Below, in pieces: positions 8,033 to 12,939 of a stretch of 12,939 bases of DNA. The notes under the pieces are model-generated. The model searched no databases and was not told the origin of the DNA. It worked only from the letters and a program-made list of their open reading frames with translations. Within the stretch, counting starts at the first letter, position 1. Each line of letters begins with the position of its first letter. Origin of the DNA: an uncultured beta proteobacterium (GTDB lineage: Bacteria > Pseudomonadota > Gammaproteobacteria > Burkholderiales > SG8-39); NCBI GenBank assembly GCA_903868285.1, contig CAIPUP010000200.1, positions 1 to 12,939 on the forward strand. Direction: 5' to 3'. Made by a program: the position numbers and the translations under genes.

Positions 8033-8677
8033 TAAAGAAGAAATTGATTCAGCCGCGAGCCGTATGTCGGCCCCGTCGAAGAGCCCGCTCACCAGCGCCA
8101 GGGCATCCACGCCCGCGGCCACCAGTGGCGCGGCATTGTCCGGGGTGATGCCGCCGATGGCGATGATGGGAGCCTGCAGGCTGGCGCGCGCGCTCTGGTA
8201 CAGCGTCAGCGCGGCATGGCTGGCGTTGGGTTTGGTGCGCGAGGCATAGGCTGCGCCGAAGGCCACATGGTCGGCGCCGGCGGCCAGCGCGCGCTGTGCC
8301 AGGGCCAGTTCGTTGTAGCAGGAGGCACCCAGCAGGCGCTGCGGTCCGAGCGCCGAACGCGCGGCCGACAGATCACCATCGTCGCGACCCAAATGCGCGC
8401 CGTCAGCCCCGATGCGCAAGGCTAGCGCTACATCGTCATTGATGATCAGTCGCGCGCCGTGGGCATGACACAGTCGGCACAGCGCCTGCGCTTCCTCGGC
8501 TCGCCGTTTGGCGTCGGTTGATTTGCTGCGGTACTGCAGCACGCGCATGCCACCGGCCAGAGCCGCCTCGACCTGCTGCAATAACAGCGGCAGGGCGCGA
8601 TCCTCCGGGGTGATGCCGTACAGCCCGCGCAGTCGCGGCGGTGTTGATGGCGATGGCGTCATTGCCACGGCGCTCAT
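8018..8677 (-). CDS. thiE: Thiamine-phosphate synthase
   Basis: Joins HMP pyrophosphate and thiazole phosphate to give thiamine monophosphate (cytoplasm). The 219-residue TIM-barrel protein shows QYRSK (48-52, pyrophosphate binding), INDD (79-82), GAHLGRDD (93-100), GASCYN (117-122), the substrate loop SRTKPN (146-151) and GGIT (175-178) at the phosphate-binding end. The start ATG (8677-8675) overlaps the thiD stop (8676-8674) in an ATGA arrangement, so translation is coupled. A second ATG five codons in is also possible. The last codons are unusually AT-rich because the gene ends inside the junction motif at 8008-8032. No thiamine pyrophosphate riboswitch is visible nearby. Confidence 0.94.
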   Translation of the reverse strand: MSAVAMTPSPSTPPRLRGLYGITPEDRALPLLLQQVEAALAGGMRVLQYRSKSTDAKRRAEEAQALCRLCHAHGARLIINDDVALALRIGADGAHLGRDDGDLSAARSALGPQRLLGASCYNELALAQRALAAGADHVAFGAAYASRTKPNASHAALTLYQSARASLQAPIIAIGGITPDNAAPLVAAGVDALALVSGLFDGADIRLAAESISSLYSIT

Positions 8678-9537
8678 GCGCGGCTGTCCTCCTGGTCGGA
8701 TTCGTGCGGCGGCGATTGCGCCGGGTCCTGAAGTTCGCGCGCCCAGAAAAAACGATCCGGTATGAACTGTCCCATGCCCGGTCGGAAGCCCGCCTGCAGG
8801 CTTTGCCAGGTGTATTCCTGGGCCTCGCGTACCGCTTCCGGAATGTCCAGACCGTTGGCCATGGTGGCGGCGATGGCCGAGGCCAGGGTGCAGCCCGAGC
8901 CGTGATAGCTGCCCGGCAGACGCTCCCAGCGGTCGGCGCGTACCACGCCGTCTTCACCGTACAGGGTATTGATGACCTGGCCGGTGTTCTCATGTGTGCC
9001 GGTGATGAGCACGAATTCGCTGCCGCAATCGATCAGACGTTCCGCGCACACCTCGAGCGAGGGCGGGTTCTCGTCCTCGTCGGTGGTGGCCAGGCGGCGC
9101 GCCTCGATGCTGTTGGGGGTGAGGATGGTGGTCTGCGGCAACAGCAATTCGCGCAGCGCCGAGATCATGTCCTCGGTCGCCATGTCATCGCCGCGGCCGG
9201 AGGCCAGCACCGGATCGAGGATCAGCGGTATCTGCGGATAGTCGGAGACGATCTCGGCGATGGCGGCGATGTTCTCGACCGAGCCCAGCAAACCGATCTT
9301 GAAGGCCGCGACCTGCATGTCCTCCAGTACCAGCCGGGCCTGGTCGATGACCCACTCCGGTTCCATGGCCAGGATGTCTTCCACCCCGGCAGTGTCCTGG
9401 GCGGTGATGGCGGTGATCACCGACAGCGCATGACAGCCCATCGAGGACAGCGTCATGATGTCGGCCTGCATGCCGGCGCCACCGGTCGGGTCGGAGGCGG
9501 AGAAGACGAGCACGATGGGAGGAATTGCGGTGCTCAT
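8674..9537 (-). CDS. thiD: Hydroxymethylpyrimidine/phosphomethylpyrimidine kinase
   Basis: Phosphorylates HMP and then HMP-phosphate to HMP-PP, the pyrimidine substrate of the ThiE encoded next. From ATG 9537 it has 287 residues (family about 260-280). Ribokinase-fold motifs are SASDPTGGAGMQADI (13-27), VITAITAQDT (40-49), DPV (108-110), TPNSIEA (140-146) and the catalytic and anion-hole motif HGSGCTLASAIAA (212-224) with Cys216. The C-terminal 25 residues are charged and poorly conserved. The frame is open 50 codons further upstream, but that extension is Cys/Arg-rich and lacks family similarity. It is divergent from rubredoxin across 165 nt, where I find neither a TPP riboswitch nor a convincing promoter pair. 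Confidence 0.94.
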   Translation of the reverse strand: MSTAIPPIVLVFSASDPTGGAGMQADIMTLSSMGCHALSVITAITAQDTAGVEDILAMEPEWVIDQARLVLEDMQVAAFKIGLLGSVENIAAIAEIVSDYPQIPLILDPVLASGRGDDMATEDMISALRELLLPQTTILTPNSIEARRLATTDEDENPPSLEVCAERLIDCGSEFVLITGTHENTGQVINTLYGEDGVVRADRWERLPGSYHGSGCTLASAIAATMANGLDIPEAVREAQEYTWQSLQAGFRPGMGQFIPDRFFWARELQDPAQSPPHESDQEDSRA

Positions 9538-9702
9538 GGCCTGAGTCCCTGAAAAGAAGGCAGGTCCGACATCAGACTTGTCACAGTGGCAGCAAATCGT
9601 CGAGACCCTGTTGCAGCACCGAGGGTAAACTTCGCCCGGCGCTGGCAGACGAACGATTCTAATCCAAGCCTTCTGATTCCCACTCACTGCTGTATCGACA
9701 CC

Positions 9703-9885
9703 ATGACCACCACAAACGAATTCAAGACCTGGATGTGCCTCATCTGCGGTTGGATCTATGACGAGGAGGCCGGTGTGCCCGATGAAGGCATCGCTGCCGG
9801 TACGCGCTGGGAGGATGTGCCGATGAACTGGACCTGTCCGGAGTGCGGCGCGCGCAAGGATGACTTCGAGATGGTGGCGATCTGA
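9703..9885 (+). CDS. Rubredoxin
   Basis: A small one-iron electron carrier. The 60-residue protein has the two iron-binding knuckles CLICG (Cys12, Cys15) and CPECG (Cys45, Cys48), together with GWIYDEEAG, the aromatic WEDVPMNWTC segment and the terminal ARKDDFE typical of the family. I chose ATG 9703; the frame is open upstream to 9586, but the extra part has no rubredoxin character. No strong Shine-Dalgarno is seen. It lies upstream of pilG and is divergent from thiD, an arrangement I recall from other betaproteobacteria. Its redox partner is not in this window, and there is no sequence evidence linking it to the Pil system beyond position. Confidence 0.95.
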   Translation: MTTTNEFKTWMCLICGWIYDEEAGVPDEGIAAGTRWEDVPMNWTCPECGARKDDFEMVAI

Positions 9886-9889
9886 GGTC

Positions 9890-9905
9890 GGGCCCGGCCC
9901 GGCCC
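9890..9905 (+). terminator. GC-rich hairpin after rubredoxin, possible transcript end
   Basis: GGGCC and GGCCC at the ends of 9890-9905 can form a 5-bp stem, and the stretch is three near-tandem copies of GGCCC. There is no T-tract, so intrinsic termination is doubtful. Confidence 0.25.
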
Positions 9906-9950
9906 GTCATGTCCCCTGGCCAGCGGGATTAACTTGTATCCGAGCCTGCC

Positions 9951-9965
9951 AATCAGCAACTGATT
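9951..9965. promoter_or_regulatory. Inverted repeat upstream of the pilG promoter
   Basis: AATCAG, a 3-nt spacer CAA, and CTGATT form a perfect 6-3-6 dyad centred at 9958, about 30 bp upstream of the -35 hexamer. The position suits an activator or repressor site, but I do not recognise a regulator. Confidence 0.4.
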
Positions 9966-9986
9966 CGAGAAATAACAGCTATCCCG

Positions 9987-10015
9987 TTGATTTGGGTGGA
10001 TAAGCAGGCTATATT
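9987..10015 (+). promoter_or_regulatory. Sigma70-type promoter for the pilGHIJ cluster
   Basis: TTGATT (9987-9992) and TATATT (10010-10015, five of six bases of TATAAT) are separated by 17 bp. The predicted start near 10022 leaves a leader of about 188 nt before pilG. It is the best promoter in the 324-nt gap after rubredoxin. Besides this promoter, the gap holds a GC hairpin at 10018-10034, two dyads at 9951-9965 and 10129-10145, and no credible ORF. Confidence 0.65.
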
Positions 10016-10017
10016 GC

Positions 10018-10034
10018 CCCCCTGCCGGAGGGGG
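10018..10034 (+). other. GC hairpin at the start of the pilG leader
   Basis: CCCCCT (10018-10023) pairs perfectly with AGGGGG (10029-10034) across a GCCGG loop. It begins at or just before the predicted transcription start, so it could form the 5' end of the pilG mRNA and protect it. No T-tract follows, which argues against a terminator for the rubredoxin transcript. Confidence 0.4.
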
Positions 10035-10128
10035 TGGTAAGCGCGACATTGCATGGAACTGGCCAGAATCCATGGTCAGCATTGGCAGTCCGTCGTATCG
10101 AAATCGCTCCCCCCGGTCTTTCATCTTG

Positions 10129-10145
10129 TTGATCACATTGATCAA
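10129..10145. promoter_or_regulatory. 17-nt inverted repeat in the pilG leader
   Basis: TTGATCA, spacer CAT, and TGATCAA make a perfect 7-3-7 dyad, about 65 nt before the pilG start. Each arm contains a GATC. It resembles the FNR-type TTGAT/ATCAA half-sites, but the spacing between them is 7 rather than 4, so I do not call it an FNR site. An operator or an RNA structure is possible. Confidence 0.4.
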
Positions 10146-10209
10146 AGTGTCTGCGGGCCGGCAAGCCACCAAGTCGTTGCCCCGCAGCACGGAACCGGGG
10201 GCGCAATAC

Positions 10210-10659
10210 ATGAATCAGTCCGTTGATGCTGCGGTTGTCAATCAAGCGGCGGGCGCAACCCATGCTGGCCTCAATCTGCATGGGCTGAAGGTCATGGTGG
10301 TGGATGACTCCAACACCATTCGCCGTGGCGCCGAGCTGTTTCTGACCAAGGCAGGCTGTCAGGTGTTCCTGGCTGAAGACGGCTTCGATGCACTGGCCAA
10401 GATTGTTGATCACCATCCCGACGTGATTTTTCTCGACATCGTGATGCCGCGGCTGGATGGCTACCAGACCTGTGCCCTGATCAAGAAAAACCCGCGCTTT
10501 TCCAACACACCCGTCGTGATGCTGTCCTCACGCGATGGTGTGTTTGATCGTGCGCGTGGCCGCATCGTCGGCTCCGACCAATACCTCACCAAACCGTTTA
10601 CCCGCGACACGCTGCTGATGGCGGCCAACCGGCATGCGTCAGCAGCAGCGTCTGTTTGA
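10210..10659 (+). CDS. pilG: Twitching-motility response regulator PilG
   Basis: A single-domain CheY-like receiver, the output regulator of the Pil-Chp chemosensory system that stimulates type IV pilus extension. The 149 residues carry a 24-residue N-terminal extension and then a receiver domain (26-145) with the acidic pair Asp32-Asp33, phosphoacceptor Asp76 in DVIFLDIVMP, switch Ser106 in MLSS and Lys128 in YLTKPF. R-R-G-A-E-L-F-L in helix 1 and RGRIVGSDQYLTKPF are characteristic of PilG. ATG 10210 is preceded by GGGGG at about 8 bp. The frame is open back to 10072, but that stretch is leader sequence. pilH follows after 34 nt. Confidence 0.93.
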   Translation: MNQSVDAAVVNQAAGATHAGLNLHGLKVMVVDDSNTIRRGAELFLTKAGCQVFLAEDGFDALAKIVDHHPDVIFLDIVMPRLDGYQTCALIKKNPRFSNTPVVMLSSRDGVFDRARGRIVGSDQYLTKPFTRDTLLMAANRHASAAASV

Positions 10660-10693
10660 TTTCAACCTGTTGCGACTAAACCAGGAAAATTCC

Positions 10694-11059
10694 ATGTCCG
10701 TGAAACGCATACTCATCGTCGATGACTCGCTGACCGAGCGTCAGTACCTCTCGGAAGTGCTGTCCGAATGTGGCTATCAATGCCTGCTGGCGATCAATGG
10801 CGAAGATGGCATCGCCAAGGCCCGCAGCGAACATCCAGATCTGATTCTGATGGATGTGGTGATGCCGGGCACCAATGGCTTTCAGGCCACGCGCACCCTG
10901 GCACGCGATCCGCAGACGCAGGCCATTCCGATCATGCTGTGCACCAGCAAGAACCAGGAAGCCGACAAAGTTTGGGGCTTGCGTCAGGGCGCGCTGGCCT
11001 ATCTCACCAAGCCAATCAACCCGCAGCAGTTGTTCGAGCGTATCTCGGAGCTGCCCTGA
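10694..11059 (+). CDS. pilH: Twitching-motility response regulator PilH
   Basis: The second CheY-like receiver of the Pil chemosensory pathway, associated with pilus retraction or with acting as a phosphate sink. It has 121 residues with Asp10-Asp11, phosphoacceptor Asp54 in LILMDVVMPG, Thr84 in MLCTSK and Lys106 in YLTKP. The W-G-L-R-Q-G-A segment (94-100) is typical of PilH and separates it from PilG. AGGA (10683-10686) lies 7 nt before ATG 10694. The GGAG near its end (11047-11050) lies 5 nt before a CTG at 11056, whose last two bases are also part of the pilH stop; it may serve pilI. Confidence 0.94.
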   Translation: MSVKRILIVDDSLTERQYLSEVLSECGYQCLLAINGEDGIAKARSEHPDLILMDVVMPGTNGFQATRTLARDPQTQAIPIMLCTSKNQEADKVWGLRQGALAYLTKPINPQQLFERISELP

Positions 11060-11742
11060 TTACGTCGTCAGACGCGCCGCACGCACCGGCGTCGCTGCGC
11101 GAGTTTCAGCAGGCGCTGACCGAACGACTGCGCCTGGCTTCGCCGCTGACGATGTCCGATGCCCGCCTTGGGGTGTTGGTGGCAGATCGTCACTTTCTGC
11201 TGCCGCTGGAGCAGGTCGGAGAGATTCTTCCGTTACCGGCCCTGACGCCAGTCCCGCTTATGCCCGCCTGGTTTCTGGGGCTGACCAATGTGCGTGGCCG
11301 GCTGATCAATGTACTGAACCTGGCGAGCTTTCTCGATCCGGCGCCCGAGTCTGCGCCCGAGTCTGCACCCGTTTCGCAACTGGTGCTGCTGGCTGATGCT
11401 GTGGCCGGTCAGTGTGGGCTGCTGGTGCAGCAGGTCGTGGCGATGAAACGTTTGCAGTCACTGCTACCTCTGCCAATACCGCCGGCGTTGTCGGCCCACC
11501 ATCCGCAAGCGCGGCCGTGGCTGAAGGCGCGTTATCAGGAGCTGGCTGATGACCACGCCGAGTGCCCTGATCCTCGCCTGTGGCAGGAAATTGATATCGC
11601 CCAATGTCTCACCAGCGGTCTCACCAGCGGTCTCACCAGCGGTTTCATTAGCGGAATTAACAGCGGGATTAACAGCGGGCGTAGCAGTGCGTCATTTCCT
11701 GCGCTGGGCGATGGCCCTGGAAGTTCGTCAAAGGCGCTGTAA
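11056..11742 (+). CDS. pilI: CheW-like adaptor PilI, probable non-standard start
   Basis: Couples the PilJ receptor to the ChpA/PilL-type kinase. From CTG 11056 the protein has 228 residues: a SLREFQQALTERL segment (13-25) usual at the PilI N-terminus, a CheW domain (about 36-180) with FLLPLEQVGEILPLP (47-61), VPLMPAWFLGLTNVRG (66-81) and LWQEIDIA near its end (175-182), then a repeat-derived tail. The first in-frame ATG (11152) would remove the SLREFQ segment. No ATG, GTG or TTG precedes that segment without deep overlap into pilH. GGAG (11047-11050) stands 5 nt before CTG 11056 and 8 nt before ATT 11059, so one of these is likely the start, overlapping the pilH stop. Two 12-bp arrays insert E-S-A-P repeats (about 96-107) and a T-S-G/N-S-G repeat (185-208). 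pilJ starts 4 nt after its stop. Confidence 0.85.
   Translation: MITSSDAPHAPASLREFQQALTERLRLASPLTMSDARLGVLVADRHFLLPLEQVGEILPLPALTPVPLMPAWFLGLTNVRGRLINVLNLASFLDPAPESAPESAPVSQLVLLADAVAGQCGLLVQQVVAMKRLQSLLPLPIPPALSAHHPQARPWLKARYQELADDHAECPDPRLWQEIDIAQCLTSGLTSGLTSGFISGINSGINSGRSSASFPALGDGPGSSSKAL
11341..11376 (+). repeat. 12-bp tandem units in pilI (CheW loop), three units
   Basis: Two identical units gcgcccgagtct (11341-11352 and 11353-11364) are followed by the diverged gcacccgtttcg (11365-11376). They encode APES, APES and APVS in a loop between the NVLNLASFLDP and QLVLLAD strands of the CheW fold. Confidence 0.8.
11608..11691 (+). repeat. 12-bp tandem array near the end of pilI, six units plus a decayed one
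   Basis: Three identical units ctcaccagcggt (11608-11643) are followed by ttcattagcgga (11644-11655), two identical attaacagcggg (11656-11679) and a decayed cgtagcagtgcg (11680-11691). The result is a low-complexity L-T-S-G, F-I-S-G, I-N-S-G chain between DIAQC and SASFPALG, where other PilI proteins have only a few residues. Two separate homogeneous blocks suggest successive expansions. Confidence 0.95.
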
Positions 11743-11746
11743 AAAA

Positions 11747-12939
11747 ATGAATAAATTCAAAAACTTACGTATTTTTTCACGGTTCCGGCCAGCGCCCTCG
11801 CCCGGCCTTGCAGGGGCAGCGGCGGGCGCTTCGGATGCAGCCCGGACAGGATGGGCCCAGCGCCTGCTGTCGCAATCCTTGTTACAGCGCTTGTTATCGC
11901 GCTTGTTACCGCGCTTGTTACCGCACTCCCGGCATTTGTCCGCGGCCAAGCGCTTGAAATGGTCGGCGGTGGCATTTGTCAGTCTGCTGTTGCTGACGGT
12001 AGTGCTGGCCGGATTACATTTTCAGGCTGCGCGTAACGGTGCCGCCTATCTGGCAACCACCGGCAACATGCTGATGCTGAGCCAGCGTTTGGGCAGAAGC
12101 GCTGGAGAAAGTGCTTTCACCGGCAGCAACAAGGCCTTCAGCGAATTGAATGAGAGCCGCGCCGAATTCGCCGGCGCCCTGCAACGTCTGCAAAACGGTT
12201 GGTCGCCAGGCGGTTTTGACATATCGCCGACGTCCGACCGGGTGCGCCCGGCGCTGGATGCGGTGCACGCCATCTGGCAGGTCACCGAGTCGGACCTGGC
12301 GGTACTGCTGAGACAACAAACGCGCCTGGTCGGTTTGATCGGCGCGGTCAAGACGATCAATAACAACAACCCGGCGCTGCTTGATCTGTCCGAGCAGCTG
12401 GTGGCGCTGAAACTGCAGAGCTCGGCACCGAAGAGTCAGGTGACGCTGGCCGGCCAGCTGGTGATGCTGACCCAGCGGGTGGCGAGAAATGCCAACGCCA
12501 TGCTCACTGCCGACAAGGTCGAGCCGGAAGTGAGCTTTCTGCTCGGGCGCGACACGGCAGCGTTTGGGAACTTGCTAAAGGAGCTGCGCAGTTCTACCCC
12601 GGCGCCGCGTGGTGGCATCGCCAGTGACAACATCGCCGAGGTGCTGAATCTCGCGCTGGAGCAGGCTTTCGAGGAGTTCAGTGCCGCCGTGTCGGCCATC
12701 CTGGGTGATTTGCAGGCTCTGGCCGACGCCAAGGACGCATCACGCCGGGTGGTAGCCCAGCACTCCGAACGATTGTTACAAGCGACCCAGGGCTTGCGCC
12801 AGGCCTATGAGCAGGAACTGGAGGAATCCGCAGAGCTGCCGATTTTCCTGGTACTGGGGTTGTTGCAACTGCTCCTGCTGTGGCAGATGGGCCGTCTTTA
12901 CCTGGGCGAGGAACGTGCTCGGCGCGCGCATGCTGAGCG
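11747..12939 (+). CDS. pilJ: Type IV pilus chemoreceptor PilJ, N-terminal part (runs off window)
   Basis: The methyl-accepting receptor of the Pil chemosensory system. The open frame of 397 codons from ATG 11747 has no stop before the window end. Residues 1-71 are cytoplasmic and basic, TM1 spans about 72-92, a periplasmic part carries two PilJ-type helical modules (GNMLMLSQRLGRSAGES at 106-122 and AGQLVMLTQRVARNA at 235-249), and TM2 is at about 364-386. HAMP and signalling domains must lie beyond the window. The N-terminal segment before TM1 is longer than I expect for PilJ, because residues 41-61 are a repeat-derived L-L-x-R chain (11878-11925). The ATG follows a run of A and has no ribosome-binding site, so coupling to pilI is likely; a later TTG start cannot be excluded. 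Confidence 0.88.
   Translation, partial: MNKFKNLRIFSRFRPAPSPGLAGAAAGASDAARTGWAQRLLSQSLLQRLLSRLLPRLLPHSRHLSAAKRLKWSAVAFVSLLLLTVVLAGLHFQAARNGAAYLATTGNMLMLSQRLGRSAGESAFTGSNKAFSELNESRAEFAGALQRLQNGWSPGGFDISPTSDRVRPALDAVHAIWQVTESDLAVLLRQQTRLVGLIGAVKTINNNNPALLDLSEQLVALKLQSSAPKSQVTLAGQLVMLTQRVARNANAMLTADKVEPEVSFLLGRDTAAFGNLLKELRSSTPAPRGGIASDNIAEVLNLALEQAFEEFSAAVSAILGDLQALADAKDASRRVVAQHSERLLQATQGLRQAYEQELEESAELPIFLVLGLLQLLLLWQMGRLYLGEERARRAHAE
11755..11779 (+). other. AT-rich gene-junction motif, copy 2
   Basis: ATTCAAAAACTTACG (11755-11769) followed by TATTTTTTCA lies within the first codons of pilJ, where it encodes F-K-N-L-R-I-F-S. It matches the - strand copy at 8032-8008 and, less closely, 2216-2240. 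AT content is far above that of the surrounding genes. Confidence 0.45.
11878..11925 (+). repeat. 12-bp tandem array at the pilJ N-terminus, four units
   Basis: The units ttgttacagcgc (11878-11889), ttgttatcgcgc (11890-11901), ttgttaccgcgc (11902-11913) and ttgttaccgcac (11914-11925) form a graded series, and a possible older unit precedes them at about 11863. They encode L-L-Q-R, L-L-S-R, L-L-P-R and L-L-P-H just before TM1. The TTA leucine codons are rare elsewhere in this GC-rich window. Confidence 0.9.

Noticed and set aside
9921..9933. 13-base match CAGCGGGATTAAC between the rubredoxin-pilG gap and the pilI array (11661-11673)
   Set aside because: By simple arithmetic about one such 13-base match is expected by chance in a window of this size, more with biased composition. 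Only a single copy is present in the gap.
9926..9943. Possible fourth copy of the AT-rich junction motif (ATTAACTTGTATCC)
   Set aside because: Only the AACTT core matches. There is no T-tract and no adjoining ORF boundary, so it is too weak to list.
10129..10145. FNR/Anr site
   Set aside because: The half-sites TTGAT and ATCAA are separated by 7 nt instead of the 4 nt required by the consensus.
10072..10209. In-frame 46-codon upstream extension of pilG
   Set aside because: It covers the leader and the inverted repeat. The receiver domain and a reasonable ribosome site both support ATG 10210.

Overview
The window reads as a GC-rich betaproteobacterial chromosome segment. Three gene orders point that way: an RNB-family exoribonuclease, TonB-like protein, aroE, mtgA; a thiD-thiE-hemL operon next to a rubredoxin gene; and rubredoxin followed by the twitching-motility chemosensory genes pilG-pilH-pilI-pilJ. 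The lineage is inferred from gene order and protein motifs only. I cannot name a genus.

Layout. 1-93: C-terminal end of an unrecognised + strand gene. 94-243: promoter region with a perfect TATAAT. 244-5040: + strand cluster of RNB-domain exoribonuclease, TonB-family protein, shikimate dehydrogenase (aroE) and monofunctional transglycosylase (mtgA), with tight junctions from tonB onward. 5041-5161: short gap holding a good sigma70 promoter for mgtE. 5162-6640: magnesium transporter mgtE, which converges on hemL with a shared hairpin between them. 6672-9537: - strand operon thiD-thiE-hemL (thiamine phosphate synthesis, then glutamate-1-semialdehyde aminomutase for tetrapyrroles). 9703-9885: divergent rubredoxin. 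9886-10209: 324-nt regulatory gap with a sigma70 promoter and two inverted repeats. 10210-12939: pilG, pilH, pilI and the 5' part of pilJ. The pilJ frame runs off the window end.

How the genes work together. The Pil genes encode a chemosensory array: PilJ receptor, PilI CheW-like adaptor, and the CheY-like regulators PilG and PilH that act on the type IV pilus motors. The rest is core metabolism and envelope maintenance.

The most unusual signal is not a gene. Seven short, degenerate tandem arrays with a 12-bp period lie in or beside tonB-like, aroE, pilI and pilJ. All insert whole codons into protein linkers or junctions, and several are AT-richer than their surroundings. I saw none in mtgA, mgtE, hemL, thiE, thiD, rubredoxin, pilG or pilH. 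The array between tonB-like and aroE also encodes a 30-codon leader ORF whose stop overlaps the aroE start. A second unexplained signal is an AT-rich motif built around CAATAACTTACG followed by a T-tract. It appears three times, each time at a gene junction and in the direction of transcription. Two genes (pilI and tonB-like) have their best Shine-Dalgarno sequence in front of a CTG rather than a normal start codon.
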